A stretch of DNA of 64,000 bases from Acetobacteraceae bacterium (GTDB taxonomy: Bacteria > Pseudomonadota > Alphaproteobacteria > Acetobacterales > Acetobacteraceae): positions 62,001 through 126,000 of the forward strand of contig CANGNF010000001.1 of assembly GCA_947455205.1 (NCBI GenBank), read 5' to 3'. Position numbers and translations under genes: made by a program. The first letter of the stretch is position 1. The number at the start of each line of letters is the position of its first letter. Below are positions 25,510 through 33,327 of this stretch, one piece after another. The notes beneath the pieces were generated by a model that saw nothing but the letters and a program-made list of their open reading frames with translations, did no database searches and was not told where the DNA came from.

Positions 25510-26832
25510 ATGCATGAACCGCCCAACCTCTCCCTGCTTTGGGGCCTGCCCTTTGCAGGGCTGCTGCTGAGCATCGCGCTGGGTCCGCTGCTGGCCGAGC
25601 GCCTGTGGCACCATCACATGGGCAAGATCGCCGCCGGCTGGGGGGTGGCGCTGCTGCTGCCCTGGGCCGCGGGGTTCGGCGTAGCGGAGGCGGCCGGGCT
25701 GGTGGCGCACGCGGCGCTGCATGAATACCTGCCCTTCCTGGCGCTGATCTTCGCGCTGTTCACCGTGGGCGGCGGCGTGGTGGTGCAGGGCGGGCCGTGG
25801 GGGACGCCGGCGGGGAATACGCTGCTGCTGGCCATCGGCACCGTGCTGGCCAGCCTGATGGGCACCACCGGCGCGGCGATGGTGCTGATCCACCCGCTGC
25901 TGCGGGCCAATGCCCACCGGGAGAAGAAGGTCCACCTGGCGGTGTTCTTCATTTTGCTGGTCGGCAATGTCGGCGGCAGCCTGACCCCGCTGGGCGACCC
26001 GCCGCTGTTCCTGGGCTTCCTGCGGGGGGTGCCGTTCTTCTGGCCCACGCTGCACCTGCTGGCGCCGATGGCGCTGCTGGCGGGGATGCTGCTGGCCGTC
26101 TTCTTCCTGCTGGACCGGCATCTGGCGCGCAAGCAGGGCGCGGAGGCGCCGGCGGCCGCGCCGCTGCGGGTGCAGGGCTGGGGCAATGTGGCGCTGCTGG
26201 GCTGCGTGGTGGCGGTGGTGCTGCTGCAGGGCGTGTGGCAGCCGGGGGAACTGGCGCTGCTGGGCCAGCATATCGGCGCCGAGCGGCTGGTGGGCATGCT
26301 GGCGCTGGTGCTGATCGGCGCGGCGTCGCTGCGGATCACGTCCAACCACGCGCATCGGCAGAACATGTTCAGCTGGGCGCCGTTCCTGGAGGTGGCCAAG
26401 CTGTTCGCCGCCATCTTCTGCACCATGGCGCCGGTGGTGGCCATGCTGCATGCCGGCGACCAGGGCGCGCTGGCCGCGGTGGTGAAGCTGGCCAATGCCG
26501 ATGGCGGGCAGCCGGTGCCGGCGGCGTATTTCTGGCTGACCGGGCTGCTCAGCGCCTTCCTGGACAATGCGCCGACCTACCTGGTGTTCTTCGAGCTGGC
26601 CGGCGGCGACCCCGCCGTGATGGTGGGGGAGCGGGCGCAGACGCTGCTGGCGATTTCCTGCGGCGCAGTGTTCTTCGGCGCGCTGACCTATATCGGCAAT
26701 GCGCCCAACTTCATGGTGCGCAGCATCGCCAGCCATCGCGGGGTGCATATGCCGGGGTTCCTCGGCTACCTCGGCTGGGCGGCGGTGCTGCTGCTGCCGG
26801 GGTTGGCGGTGGTGACCTGGGTGTTCTTCTGA
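25510..26832 (+). CDS. Sodium:proton antiporter-like membrane protein (ion transporter superfamily)
   Basis: This 440-aa integral membrane protein has about 12 helices. The repeated half-signatures TVLASLMGTTGAAMVLIHPLL with VGGSLTPLGDPPLFLGFLRG, and SAFLDNAPTYLVFFE with YIGNAPNFMVRSI, mark the NhaD/ArsB ion-transporter fold. Related proteins exchange Na+ for H+, although a carboxylate or arsenite substrate cannot be excluded. The ATG at 25510 is preferred over one 12 codons upstream because it leads directly into the first helix. It is a single gene, divergent from coxG. Confidence 0.85.
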   Translation: MHEPPNLSLLWGLPFAGLLLSIALGPLLAERLWHHHMGKIAAGWGVALLLPWAAGFGVAEAAGLVAHAALHEYLPFLALIFALFTVGGGVVVQGGPWGTPAGNTLLLAIGTVLASLMGTTGAAMVLIHPLLRANAHREKKVHLAVFFILLVGNVGGSLTPLGDPPLFLGFLRGVPFFWPTLHLLAPMALLAGMLLAVFFLLDRHLARKQGAEAPAAAPLRVQGWGNVALLGCVVAVVLLQGVWQPGELALLGQHIGAERLVGMLALVLIGAASLRITSNHAHRQNMFSWAPFLEVAKLFAAIFCTMAPVVAMLHAGDQGALAAVVKLANADGGQPVPAAYFWLTGLLSAFLDNAPTYLVFFELAGGDPAVMVGERAQTLLAISCGAVFFGALTYIGNAPNFMVRSIASHRGVHMPGFLGYLGWAAVLLLPGLAVVTWVFF

Positions 26833-26939
26833 CTTCGCTATGCCGGCGATCCGGGTTCCGGAATTGACAGGCGGGCGCGGGCGTCGTCTGAAAGACGCCG
26901 AAGTGGCCGCCTGAGAGCGGTCCAATAAGGAGCCACCCC

Positions 26940-27878
26940 ATGCCCTACCTGATCGGCGAAGACGTCCCCGAAGCCCCGGCCGGCCATCGCTTCCGCAAGC
27001 TGCTGGAGAACCCCGGCATCCTGCAGATGCCCGGCGCGCAGAACGGCATGGCCAGCCTGCTGGCGAAGAAGGCCGGCTTCTCCGCGCTGTACCTTTCCGG
27101 CGCGGCGATGACGCTGAGCATGGGCATCCCGGACCTCGGCATGATCACGGTGGACGAGGTGGCCTTCCACATCCGCCAGATCACCCGCGCTTCCGGCCTG
27201 CCGCTGCTGGTGGATGGCGATACCGGCTATGGCGAGGCGCTGAACGTCATGCACATGGTGCGGACGTTCGAGGACGCGGGCGCCGCCGCCGTGCATCTTG
27301 AGGACCAGCTGCTGCCGAAGAAGTGCGGCCACCTGAACGACAAGAAGATCGCCGACGCGCACGACATGGCCGCCAAGGTCGCCGCAGCGCGCAAGGCCCG
27401 CCGGCACCTCTACATCATCGCCCGCACCGATGCCGCGGCCAGCGAAGGCATGGACGGCGCCCTGGCCCGCGCCAAGCTGTACCTGGAAGCCGGTGCCGAC
27501 GCGATCTTCCCGGAAGCGCTGAACAGCCGCGAGTTCTTCGTTGAGTTCGCGAAGCGCATCCGCGCCGAGGGCTACCCCGACGTGAAACTGCTGGCCAACA
27601 TGACGGAGTTCGGCCGCACGCCGTTCTACACCGCCGAGGAGTTCCAGGAGATGGGCTACCAGATGGTGATCTGGCCGGTCTCCTCCGCCCGCGTGGCCAA
27701 CAAGGCGATGGAGAAGCTGTACAAGTCCATCGCCACCGATGGCGGCACCCACAAGCAGGTGGACAACATGCAGACCCGGGCCGAGCTGTACGCCACCATC
27801 AACCTGGCGGCCTATGAGGCGCTGGACAGTTCGCTGATCGCGACTATCGTTCCCGAAGCGATGCCGCAGCGCGGCTGA
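26940..27878 (+). CDS. prpB: Methylisocitrate lyase / PEP mutase family (PrpB-like)
   Basis: This is a 312-aa TIM barrel of the isocitrate lyase superfamily. The catalytic loop KKCGH is at residues 127-131, the metal ligands lie in DGDTGYGEALN and HLEDQ, and IARTDA follows. This is the PrpB pattern, cleaving 2-methylisocitrate to pyruvate and succinate in propionate catabolism. 2,3-Dimethylmalate lyase or carboxyphosphonoenolpyruvate mutase are alternatives, since prpC/prpD are not adjacent. A strong AAGGAG ribosome site lies 7 nt before the ATG. The last codons are followed by a tandem repeat, and a similar coding end is found beyond it. Confidence 0.85.
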   Translation: MPYLIGEDVPEAPAGHRFRKLLENPGILQMPGAQNGMASLLAKKAGFSALYLSGAAMTLSMGIPDLGMITVDEVAFHIRQITRASGLPLLVDGDTGYGEALNVMHMVRTFEDAGAAAVHLEDQLLPKKCGHLNDKKIADAHDMAAKVAAARKARRHLYIIARTDAAASEGMDGALARAKLYLEAGADAIFPEALNSREFFVEFAKRIRAEGYPDVKLLANMTEFGRTPFYTAEEFQEMGYQMVIWPVSSARVANKAMEKLYKSIATDGGTHKQVDNMQTRAELYATINLAAYEALDSSLIATIVPEAMPQRG

Positions 27879-27881
27879 GCG

Positions 27882-27989
27882 CCGTCCGATCGCCAAAGGG
27901 CCGAAAGGCCCGAAGGCGTGAATCGGCCGGCCATACTCCGTCCGATCGCCAAAGGGCCGAAAGGCCCGAAGGCGTGAATCGGCCGGCCA
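27882..27989 (+). repeat. Two identical tandem copies of the palindromic intergenic repeat (D and E)
   Basis: The 52-nt units 27882-27933 and 27938-27989 are identical and separated by TACT. Each can fold into an outer helix (CCGTCCGAT with ATCGGCCGG, 8 of 9 pairs) around an inner GGGCC-GAAA-GGCCC hairpin. They share the GATCGYC and GGCGTGAATC ends with copies A, B and C, but have a different inner hairpin. They lie between prpB and the CDGSH gene. Confidence 0.85.
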
Positions 27990-28022
27990 GGCGATAGCGC
28001 AGCGCGGCTAGGAGAGCGACAG

Positions 28023-28268
28023 ATGAGCGAACAACCCGTGGTGGCCGGCAAGGCCTCGATGCCCGTCGATGTGGTCGAGGGCAAGACCTACTACTGGTGC
28101 AGCTGCGGCAAGTCCGAGAAGCAGCCCTTCTGCGACGGCAAGCACAAGGGCGGCGCGTTCAGCCCCACCGCCTGGACCGCCCCGGCCACCGCCACCGTGC
28201 GGTTCTGCGCCTGCAAGGCCAGCGGCAAGGCGCCGCTGTGTGACGGCAGCCACAAGGCGCTGGTGTAG
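28023..28268 (+). CDS. CDGSH iron-sulfur domain protein
   Basis: This 81-aa protein has two CDGSH-type motifs: YYWCSCGKSEKQPFCDGKH (residues about 23-41) and FCACKASGKAPLCDGSH (about 60-76). Each offers three Cys and one His for a labile 2Fe-2S cluster. Double-CDGSH proteins of bacteria are small, cytoplasmic and monomeric, with roles in redox sensing or cluster transfer. A GGAG sequence upstream of the ATG serves as ribosome site. It is located directly after the tandem repeats that follow prpB and is followed by strong stem-loops. Confidence 0.93.
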   Translation: MSEQPVVAGKASMPVDVVEGKTYYWCSCGKSEKQPFCDGKHKGGAFSPTAWTAPATATVRFCACKASGKAPLCDGSHKALV

Positions 28269-28280
28269 TCGCTGGCTGCC

Positions 28281-28333
28281 ACCGTCGCGATTGCGTGAAC
28301 GCAATCTGCGGCGGTGGCGGCGATTTTCGCCGC
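28281..28333 (+). terminator. Two consecutive stem-loops after the CDGSH gene
   Basis: The first hairpin pairs 28281-28295 with 28300-28315 (15 bp, one bulged T at 28307) around a TGAA loop. The second pairs 28317-28323 with 28327-28333. TTTT at 28324-28327 follows the first stem. It begins 13 nt after the CDGSH stop and probably ends that transcript. A third palindrome, CCGCAA-A-TTGCGG, follows at 28339-28351. Confidence 0.65.
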
Positions 28334-28455
28334 TGGCCCCGCAAATTGCGGCGGCGCAAGGCGAAACCCCTGGCATCGGCGTTGCACTGCCCTTGGCACG
28401 ACCGCGGACGGGGCCCTCGCCCCGCTCCGGCGGCCGGTATCCAAGGGATGCAGCC

Positions 28456-28677
28456 ATGCCCGCGACCAATCGTGCCGCCCATTCCGACCTCAACGCCGTG
28501 GTCGGCGCCCGCCCCATCGCCTCGCCGGAAGCGACGCTGTTCGCGCTGCTGCACGTGCTGGAAGGCGCCATCGAGGAAGCCGAGCGCATCGGCCTGGCGC
28601 AGACCGCCGACGGGCTGGGCGCGCTCAGCCGCTTCTGCGCGGCGGAATATCGTGCCCGCCACGGCCTGGCGCACTGA
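28456..28677 (+). CDS. Small hypothetical protein
   Basis: This 73-aa soluble, mainly helical protein starts MPATNRAAHSDLNAVVGAR and contains SPEATLFALLHVLEGAIEEAERIG and LGALSRFCAAEYRARHG. I recognise no family. The chosen ATG at 28456 follows an AAGGGATG stretch that could serve as a weak ribosome site. Codon bias matches the genome, with third positions mostly G or C, which supports a real gene. It is convergent with the thiY-like gene. Confidence 0.55.
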   Translation: MPATNRAAHSDLNAVVGARPIASPEATLFALLHVLEGAIEEAERIGLAQTADGLGALSRFCAAEYRARHGLAH

Positions 28678-28705
28678 ACGCCGTCCTGCCGCATCAGCGG
28701 GAGCG

Positions 28706-28725
28706 TGACCCCGTGCCCGGGGTCA
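28706..28725. terminator. Hairpin between convergent genes
   Basis: TGACCCCG and CGGGGTCA form a perfect 8-bp stem with a TGCC loop in the 64-bp gap between the small hypothetical gene and the thiY-like gene. It could terminate in both directions, but no T-run is present. Confidence 0.5.
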
Positions 28726-28741
28726 TGCCTCCGGTCCGGCG

Positions 28742-29716
28742 CTACCGCGCCGGCGGCGGCTCCACCGCATAGGTGGCCAGCGCCGGCACCGCGCCGCGCA
28801 GCTTGCCGCGGGCGGCCAGGAAGCGAGTGAAGCGCTCATACCTGTTGTGGTCCAGCGCGCCCGGGCTGTGCGGAAAGCGGCCCAGCGTGTCGCGCCAGGC
28901 GCGGCGGTTCAGGTCGTTGTCCAACTCGCGCCGCGGGCCGGCGATGAAGAGCTGCCAGCAGGCGTCCGGGTTGTTGGCCAGGTGGGCGGTGGCGGCCTCC
29001 AGCGCGTCGATGAAGCGGCGCATCACCGGGTCCGCCGCGCGGTCCTTGTGGGCGCAGTAGATCAGCTCGTCATAGGCCGGGAAGCCGTGCTGCTCGGGGA
29101 AGAAGGCGCGGCCGGGCTTGCCCTCGATGTCCAGCTGGTTCAGCTCGAAGTTGCGGAAGCCGCCGATGATCGCGTCCACCCGGCCGCTGAGGAGCGCCGT
29201 GGACAGGCCGAAGTTGACGTTGATGAGGGTGACGTCGGTCAGCTTGAGGCCGGCGGTCTCGATCATGGTGCCGACGTAGATTTCCTCGAAGCCCGGCACC
29301 GAGTAGCCGATCTTCTTGCCGCGCAGGTCGGCCAGGGTCTTCACCGGGCCGTCGCGCAGCACGGTCAGCGTGGACAGCGGGGTGGAGACCAGCGTGCCGA
29401 TGCGGACCAGCGGCAGGCCCTGGTCCACCTGCAGCGGCAGGTTCTTCTGGTAGTTCACCGCGATGTCGCCCTGCTTGGCGGCCACCAGCTTCGGCGGGTC
29501 GGCCGGGTTGGCCGGGGCGATGATGCGGACGTCCAGGCCGGCGGCTTCGAAGAACTTGCCCTCCTGCGCCACAATGATGGGCGCGTGGTCCGGGTTGACG
29601 AACCAGTCCAGCAGCACGGTCAGCGGCGTGCGGGCGTTCTGCGCCAGGGCGGGGGTGGCCAAAGGGGCGAGCGTTGGCAGCAGGCCGGCGGTCAGCAGCA
29701 GGTTGCGGCGGTTCAT
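28742..29716 (-). CDS. thiY: ABC transporter substrate-binding protein, NMT1/THI5-like (ThiY-type)
   Basis: This 324-aa periplasmic protein has signal peptide MNRRNLLLTAGLLPTLAPLATPALAQ. The mature part LTVLLDWFVNPDHAPIIVAQ and FFEAAGLDVRI matches the NMT1/THI5 fold that binds thiamine pyrimidine precursors. The LDWFVNPDHAPI segment is typical of ThiY, which recognises formylaminopyrimidine or HMP. It is the last gene of a three-gene operon behind a TPP riboswitch, which strongly supports a thiamine-precursor role. The stop of the permease gene overlaps its start. Confidence 0.88.
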   Translation of the reverse strand: MNRRNLLLTAGLLPTLAPLATPALAQNARTPLTVLLDWFVNPDHAPIIVAQEGKFFEAAGLDVRIIAPANPADPPKLVAAKQGDIAVNYQKNLPLQVDQGLPLVRIGTLVSTPLSTLTVLRDGPVKTLADLRGKKIGYSVPGFEEIYVGTMIETAGLKLTDVTLINVNFGLSTALLSGRVDAIIGGFRNFELNQLDIEGKPGRAFFPEQHGFPAYDELIYCAHKDRAADPVMRRFIDALEAATAHLANNPDACWQLFIAGPRRELDNDLNRRAWRDTLGRFPHSPGALDHNRYERFTRFLAARGKLRGAVPALATYAVEPPPAR

Positions 29717-30495
29717 GGGGTATCCTCCGTGATTGAGTCGGGTTGCCACGGCAGCAGCGCGGTCAGCGCGCGGTCCACGGCAAAGTAGAGCGCCAGCGCC
29801 ATCGCCGCGAGGACGATGAGGGCGGCGAACATCTGGTCGGTTTCGCTGCGGCCATTGGCGTGCAGCATCAGGTAGCCAAGGCCGGACGAGGCCCCGACCC
29901 ATTCGCCGACCACGGCGCCGATGGGCGCGACCGCGGCGGCGACGCGTAGGCCCGAAGCCAGGGCGGGCAGGGCGGCCGGCACCCGCAGCCGCCACAGCAC
30001 CGCCCGCGGCGTGGCGCCCATGGTGCGGGCCAGGTCCAGCCAGCCCGGCTCCGTGCGGCGCATGCCGTCGTAGAAGGCCGTGGTGACCGGGAAGAAGATG
30101 ATGATCGCGGCCATGGCGATCTTGCTGGCGGCGCCGAAGCCCATCCAGAGGACGAGGAGGGGCGCGATGGCGAACACCGGCACCGCCTGGCTGATGACCA
30201 GCACCGGCAGCAGCCAGCGCCGGCCGGGCGGCCAGGCCATGACCAGCAGCGCCGTGGCCAGCCCGACGGCGACGCCGGTGGCCAGCCCGGCCAGGATCTC
30301 CGCCAGCGTCACCAGCGCATGGCCGCCGATGATGTCCCACTGCCGCACCAGCGACTGCGCCACGCGCAGCGGCGTGGGCAGCATGAAGTGCGGTGCATCC
30401 GTGGCCCAGACGATGAAGTACCAGATGCCGATCAGCCCGATGCCCGAGACGGCAAGGCGAAGGGCGGCGGCGCCTCTCATGCCCCCCGGCCTCAT
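29713..30495 (-). CDS. thiX: ABC transporter permease (ThiX-type)
   Basis: This 260-aa inner-membrane permease of the BPD_transp_1 type has about six helices. The EAA loop, which contacts the ATPase, is DLARTMGATPRAVLWRLRVPAALPAL (near residue 155; shown split as DLARTMGATPRAV and LWRLRVPAALP). The sequence is like nitrate/taurine/thiamine-precursor permeases (SsuC/ThiX). Overlaps of 4 nt with both neighbouring genes fix it in the operon. The start at 30495 overlaps the ATPase stop; a second ATG at codon 6 is possible. Confidence 0.9.
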   Translation of the reverse strand: MRPGGMRGAAALRLAVSGIGLIGIWYFIVWATDAPHFMLPTPLRVAQSLVRQWDIIGGHALVTLAEILAGLATGVAVGLATALLVMAWPPGRRWLLPVLVISQAVPVFAIAPLLVLWMGFGAASKIAMAAIIIFFPVTTAFYDGMRRTEPGWLDLARTMGATPRAVLWRLRVPAALPALASGLRVAAAVAPIGAVVGEWVGASSGLGYLMLHANGRSETDQMFAALIVLAAMALALYFAVDRALTALLPWQPDSITEDTP

Positions 30496-31223
30496 GCCGC
30501 GGCCTCCGCCAGGCGTTCCAGCAGGGTGGCCTGGGCGGTCAGCACCGCCGGGTCGTGCGCCGGGCGCGGGGTGGGGCCGGCGGGCACCGCGATATCCTGC
30601 GGCACCGCGGGGTGGCCCACCAGCACCAGGATCCGGTCCGCCAGGCGCAGCGCCTCCAGCGGGTCGTGCGTCACCAGCAGCACGGTGCGGCCGGCCAGCA
30701 GCCGGGCGCTGAGTTCCTGCAGGCGGTGCCGGGTCGGCGCGTCCACCGCGCTGAACGGCTCGTCCATCAGCACGAAGGGGCGGTCCTCCATCAGGGTGCG
30801 GGCCAGGGCGGCGCGCTGGCGCATGCCGCCGGAAAGCTCGGCCGGGCGGGCGGTCTCGCGGCCAGCCAGGCCCACGGCGGCAATCATCTCCCGCGCGCGG
30901 GACAGGTCCGGGGTTTCCCCGCGCAGCCGGGCGCCCAGCGCCACGTTGTCCAGCAGGGAAAGCCAGGGCAGCAGCAGGTCCTGCTGCGCCATCCAGGCCA
31001 GGCGGGGGCGCACCGGCGCGGCGTCGGTCGCTTCCAGCACCGCGCCTTCCGGCATGGGCAGCAGCCCCGCCACCAGCCGCAGCAGGGAAGACTTGCCGGA
31101 GCCCGACGGGCCGAGCAGCACCGTGGTCTGGCCAGGCGCGAAGTCCAGCTCAAGCGCCGCCAGCACCGGCCAGGTGCCAATGGTCAATCCGGGAATACGG
31201 AGGTGAAGCCCAGGCGCGCCCAT
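30492..31223 (-). CDS. thiZ: ABC transporter ATP-binding protein (ThiZ-type)
   Basis: This 243-aa ATPase has Walker A GPSGSGKS (38-45), Q-loop in WMAQQDLLLPW, signature LSGGMRQR near residue 135, Walker B FVLMDEPFSAVD, and H-loop TVLLVTHDPLEAL. It powers uptake of the ligand bound by the ThiY-type protein. It is the first gene after the TPP riboswitch. Its ATG lies inside the aptamer's closing helix and its ribosome site (AGGGA) is part of the conserved aptamer core, so translation should fall when TPP is abundant. Confidence 0.92.
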   Translation of the reverse strand: MGAPGLHLRIPGLTIGTWPVLAALELDFAPGQTTVLLGPSGSGKSSLLRLVAGLLPMPEGAVLEATDAAPVRPRLAWMAQQDLLLPWLSLLDNVALGARLRGETPDLSRAREMIAAVGLAGRETARPAELSGGMRQRAALARTLMEDRPFVLMDEPFSAVDAPTRHRLQELSARLLAGRTVLLVTHDPLEALRLADRILVLVGHPAVPQDIAVPAGPTPRPAHDPAVLTAQATLLERLAEAAA

Positions 31224-31313
31224 CGTTCCCTACACCGGTACTGGCCGGATCAGGTTCCAGGGGTCGCAGCGGTTCGCGCTGCCTCTCAGCCCCCAATGGG
31301 CTCCCCCCGATGA
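31221..31313 (-). promoter_or_regulatory. TPP riboswitch (THI element)
   Basis: On the minus strand the conserved aptamer blocks occur in order: GGGGGGAGCCC, GGGCTGAGA (pyrimidine-sensing arm), a CAGCG/CGCTG variable helix, ACCCCTGGAACCTGATCC (pyrophosphate arm), the CCGG/CCGG helix, and TGTAGGGAACG. The closing helix P1 is CATCG (31312-31308) with CGATG (31225-31221), plus a U-G pair, so it includes the thiZ start codon. Ligand binding would hide the start codon and AGGGA ribosome site and shut off the transporter. Confidence 0.95.
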
Positions 31314-31395
31314 CAGGTCCGGGTATGGGGCCGGTTCAGCGAGGACGCAAGGGGCGCGGCTTGCGTTGGCGGCGGGGCGGGGCATATCGGGTGGC

Positions 31396-32505
31396 ATGCC
31401 GCCCGCGCCCCGCCTGATCGCCGCCGAGATCTACCGCCATTCCAGCTATGGCCCGAAGCACCCGCTGGCGATCCCGCGTGTCTCCACCGCGCTGGACCTG
31501 GTGCGGGCGCTGGGCTGGCTGCCGGCAACGCGGTTCGTGGAAAGCCCGCTGGCCACGGCGGCGGAGCTGGCGCGCTTCCACACCGCCGACTACGTCGCCG
31601 CCTTGCAGCGTGCCGAGGCGACCCAGCAGGTCAGCGAGGCCGATCGCGCCCGGCATCACATCGGCAACCACGGCAACCCGGTCTTCGCCGAGGTGTTCTC
31701 CCGCCCCGCCACCTCGGCCGGCGGCACCATGCTGGCGGCGCGGCTGGCGCTGCCGGGCGGGGTGCTGCACCAGCTGGGCGGCGGCACGCACCATGCCCAG
31801 CCGGACCGGGCCAGCGGCTTCTGCTACGCCAACGACGCCGCGCTGGGGCTGCTGGCCTGGCTGGATGCCGGGCTGGACAACCTGTTCTACCTGGACATCG
31901 ACGCGCATCACGGCGACGGGGTGGAGGACGCCTTCCGCGACGACGACCGCGTCTTCACCTGTTCCCTGCATGAAGCCGGGCGCTGGCCGCATACCGGCAC
32001 CGCCGAGGACCAGGGCGGCAGCCACCGCAACATCCCGCTGCCGCAGGGCGCCAACGACACCGAGTTCCTCTGGGCCTTCCACCACGCGGTGCTGCCGCTG
32101 GTGCGGGCGCGCCGGCCGCAGGCGGTGATGCTGCAATGCGGCGCCGATGGGCTGGAGGAAGACCCGCTGGCCAGGCTGTCGCTGTCCAACAACGTGCACG
32201 CGGCGGTGGCCGGGGCGCTGCTGGCCGAGGCGCCGCGCCTGGTGGTGCTGGGCGGCGGTGGCTACAACCCCTGGACCGTCGCGCGCTGCTGGGCCGGTGT
32301 GTGGGGCGCGCTGAACGGCTTCACCCCGCCGGACCACCTGCCGCCGCCGGCCGAGGCGGTGCTGCGGGGCCTGGGCGCCCGCATGGAGCGCGCGGCCTGG
32401 CGCAGCCCGCCGGAGCATTGGTTCACCACGCTGCGCGACGCGCCCCGGCCAGGCAAGGTGCGGGCGGAGGTGATCCGGGCGACGCAGCGGGCGCTGCGGG
32501 GCTAG
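31396..32505 (+). CDS. Histone deacetylase-family (AcuC/acetylpolyamine amidohydrolase-like) zinc hydrolase
   Basis: This 369-aa arginase/deacetylase-fold enzyme shows catalytic histidines in LGGGTHHAQ, zinc ligands Asp and His in DIDAHHGDGVEDA, a third Asp in QCGADGLEEDPLA, and the oxyanion Tyr in LGGGGYNPW. Bacterial members deacetylate acetyl-CoA synthetase (AcuC), acetylpolyamines or other small amides. The N-terminal YRHSSYGPKHPLAIPRV is typical of AcuC-like proteins. The ATG at 31396 is preferred. The end of the gene overlaps a palindromic repeat that includes its stop codon. Confidence 0.9.
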   Translation: MPPAPRLIAAEIYRHSSYGPKHPLAIPRVSTALDLVRALGWLPATRFVESPLATAAELARFHTADYVAALQRAEATQQVSEADRARHHIGNHGNPVFAEVFSRPATSAGGTMLAARLALPGGVLHQLGGGTHHAQPDRASGFCYANDAALGLLAWLDAGLDNLFYLDIDAHHGDGVEDAFRDDDRVFTCSLHEAGRWPHTGTAEDQGGSHRNIPLPQGANDTEFLWAFHHAVLPLVRARRPQAVMLQCGADGLEEDPLARLSLSNNVHAAVAGALLAEAPRLVVLGGGGYNPWTVARCWAGVWGALNGFTPPDHLPPPAEAVLRGLGARMERAAWRSPPEHWFTTLRDAPRPGKVRAEVIRATQRALRG

Positions 32506-32542
32506 CGCGTCATCATCGCCGGCGGCGTGAATCAGCGGCTGC
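32502..32542 (+). repeat. Partial palindromic intergenic repeat, copy B
   Basis: CTAGCG starts at 32502 and overlaps the TAG stop of the histone deacetylase-like gene. The second part, ATCGCCGGCGGCGTGAATC followed by AGCGGCTGC, matches the 3' half of copies A and C. The central hairpin seen in the other copies is missing, so this looks like a degenerate or deleted copy. Confidence 0.55.
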
Positions 32543-32612
32543 ACCGCTCGCGGCGGTTTCGTCGTGGCCGATCAGCCTCTAGGCTCGGGTGAACCGAGGG
32601 AGAGAACCGATC

Positions 32613-33227
32613 ATGCTGAAGCTCTACACCTCGCCGGGGTCCTGCGCCCTGGCGACGCATATCGCGCTGGAGGAAGCCGGCGCGACCTTCGAGCTGGTGC
32701 GCGTCAACTTCGCCGCCAATGCCCAGCGCAGCCCGGAATACCTGGCGGTGAACCCGAAGGGCCGGGTGCCCGCGCTGGTGACCGAGCATGGCATCCTGAC
32801 CGAGACGCCGGCGCTGCTGCTGTACGTGGCGCAGCTGTTCCCGGCGGCCGGGCTGGCGCCGACCGAGCCCTTCGCCCTGGCGCGGCTGCAGAGCTTCAAC
32901 AGCTACCTGTGCAGCACCGTGCATGTGGCGCATGCCCATGGCGGGCGCGGGGCACGCTGGAGCGACGATGCGGCGACGCAGGCGGCCATGAAGGCCAAGG
33001 TGCCCGGCAACATGCGGGACTGCTTCGCGCTGATCGAGCGCGAGATGTTCGCCGGCCCCTGGGTGCTGGGCGAGCGGTTCAGCGTTGCCGACCCCTACCT
33101 GTTCACGCTGGAAGGCTGGCTGGCGCGGGACGAGGTGGACATCGCCGAGTTCCCCCGCATCGCCGCGCACCACAAGGCGATGCAGGCGCGCCCGGCGGTG
33201 CAGCGCGCCCTGGCCGCGCTGGCGTAG
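32613..33227 (+). CDS. Glutathione S-transferase family protein
   Basis: This 204-aa two-domain protein has an N-terminal thioredoxin-fold region (LKLYTSPGSCALATHIALEEAG; NPKGRVPALVTEHGILTETPALLLYVAQ) that includes the cis-Pro and the TETPA glutathione site. The all-helical C-terminal domain contains GPWVLGERFSVADPYLF. The SPGSC stretch fits beta-class bacterial GSTs (like E. coli GstA), in which a Cys is catalytic. It probably conjugates glutathione to electrophiles. The ATG at 32613 follows GGGAGAGAA. It is monocistronic. Confidence 0.92.
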   Translation: MLKLYTSPGSCALATHIALEEAGATFELVRVNFAANAQRSPEYLAVNPKGRVPALVTEHGILTETPALLLYVAQLFPAAGLAPTEPFALARLQSFNSYLCSTVHVAHAHGGRGARWSDDAATQAAMKAKVPGNMRDCFALIEREMFAGPWVLGERFSVADPYLFTLEGWLARDEVDIAEFPRIAAHHKAMQARPAVQRALAALA

Positions 33228-33280
33228 CGTGGGTTCGTCGAAGGCGGGATCGCCGGAGACGTGCAGGACAAGGCGCTGAA

Positions 33281-33314
33281 GCCTGCCAGGCGCTTCTGTC
33301 TGCGCCTGACGGAC
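33281..33314. repeat. Stem-loop related to the 13.7-kb terminator hairpin
   Basis: Arms 33281-33293 and 33302-33314 pair around an 8-nt loop, with one mismatch plus two G-T pairs on the minus strand. The arms share GTCCGTCAG, AGAAGCG and CTGGC blocks with the hairpin at 13661-13710. As there, it lies just downstream (14 nt) of the stop of a minus-strand gene. Confidence 0.6.
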
Positions 33315-33327
33315 CCTGGCGGGGCCG

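Noticed and set aside
25468..26925. 485-codon minus-strand frame
   Set aside because: Antisense shadow of the antiporter gene; composition is dominated by Arg, His and Gln.
27882..27989. Possible CRISPR array
   Set aside because: Only two units with a 4-nt spacer, palindromic over the full unit, and no cas genes; the unit recurs singly elsewhere.
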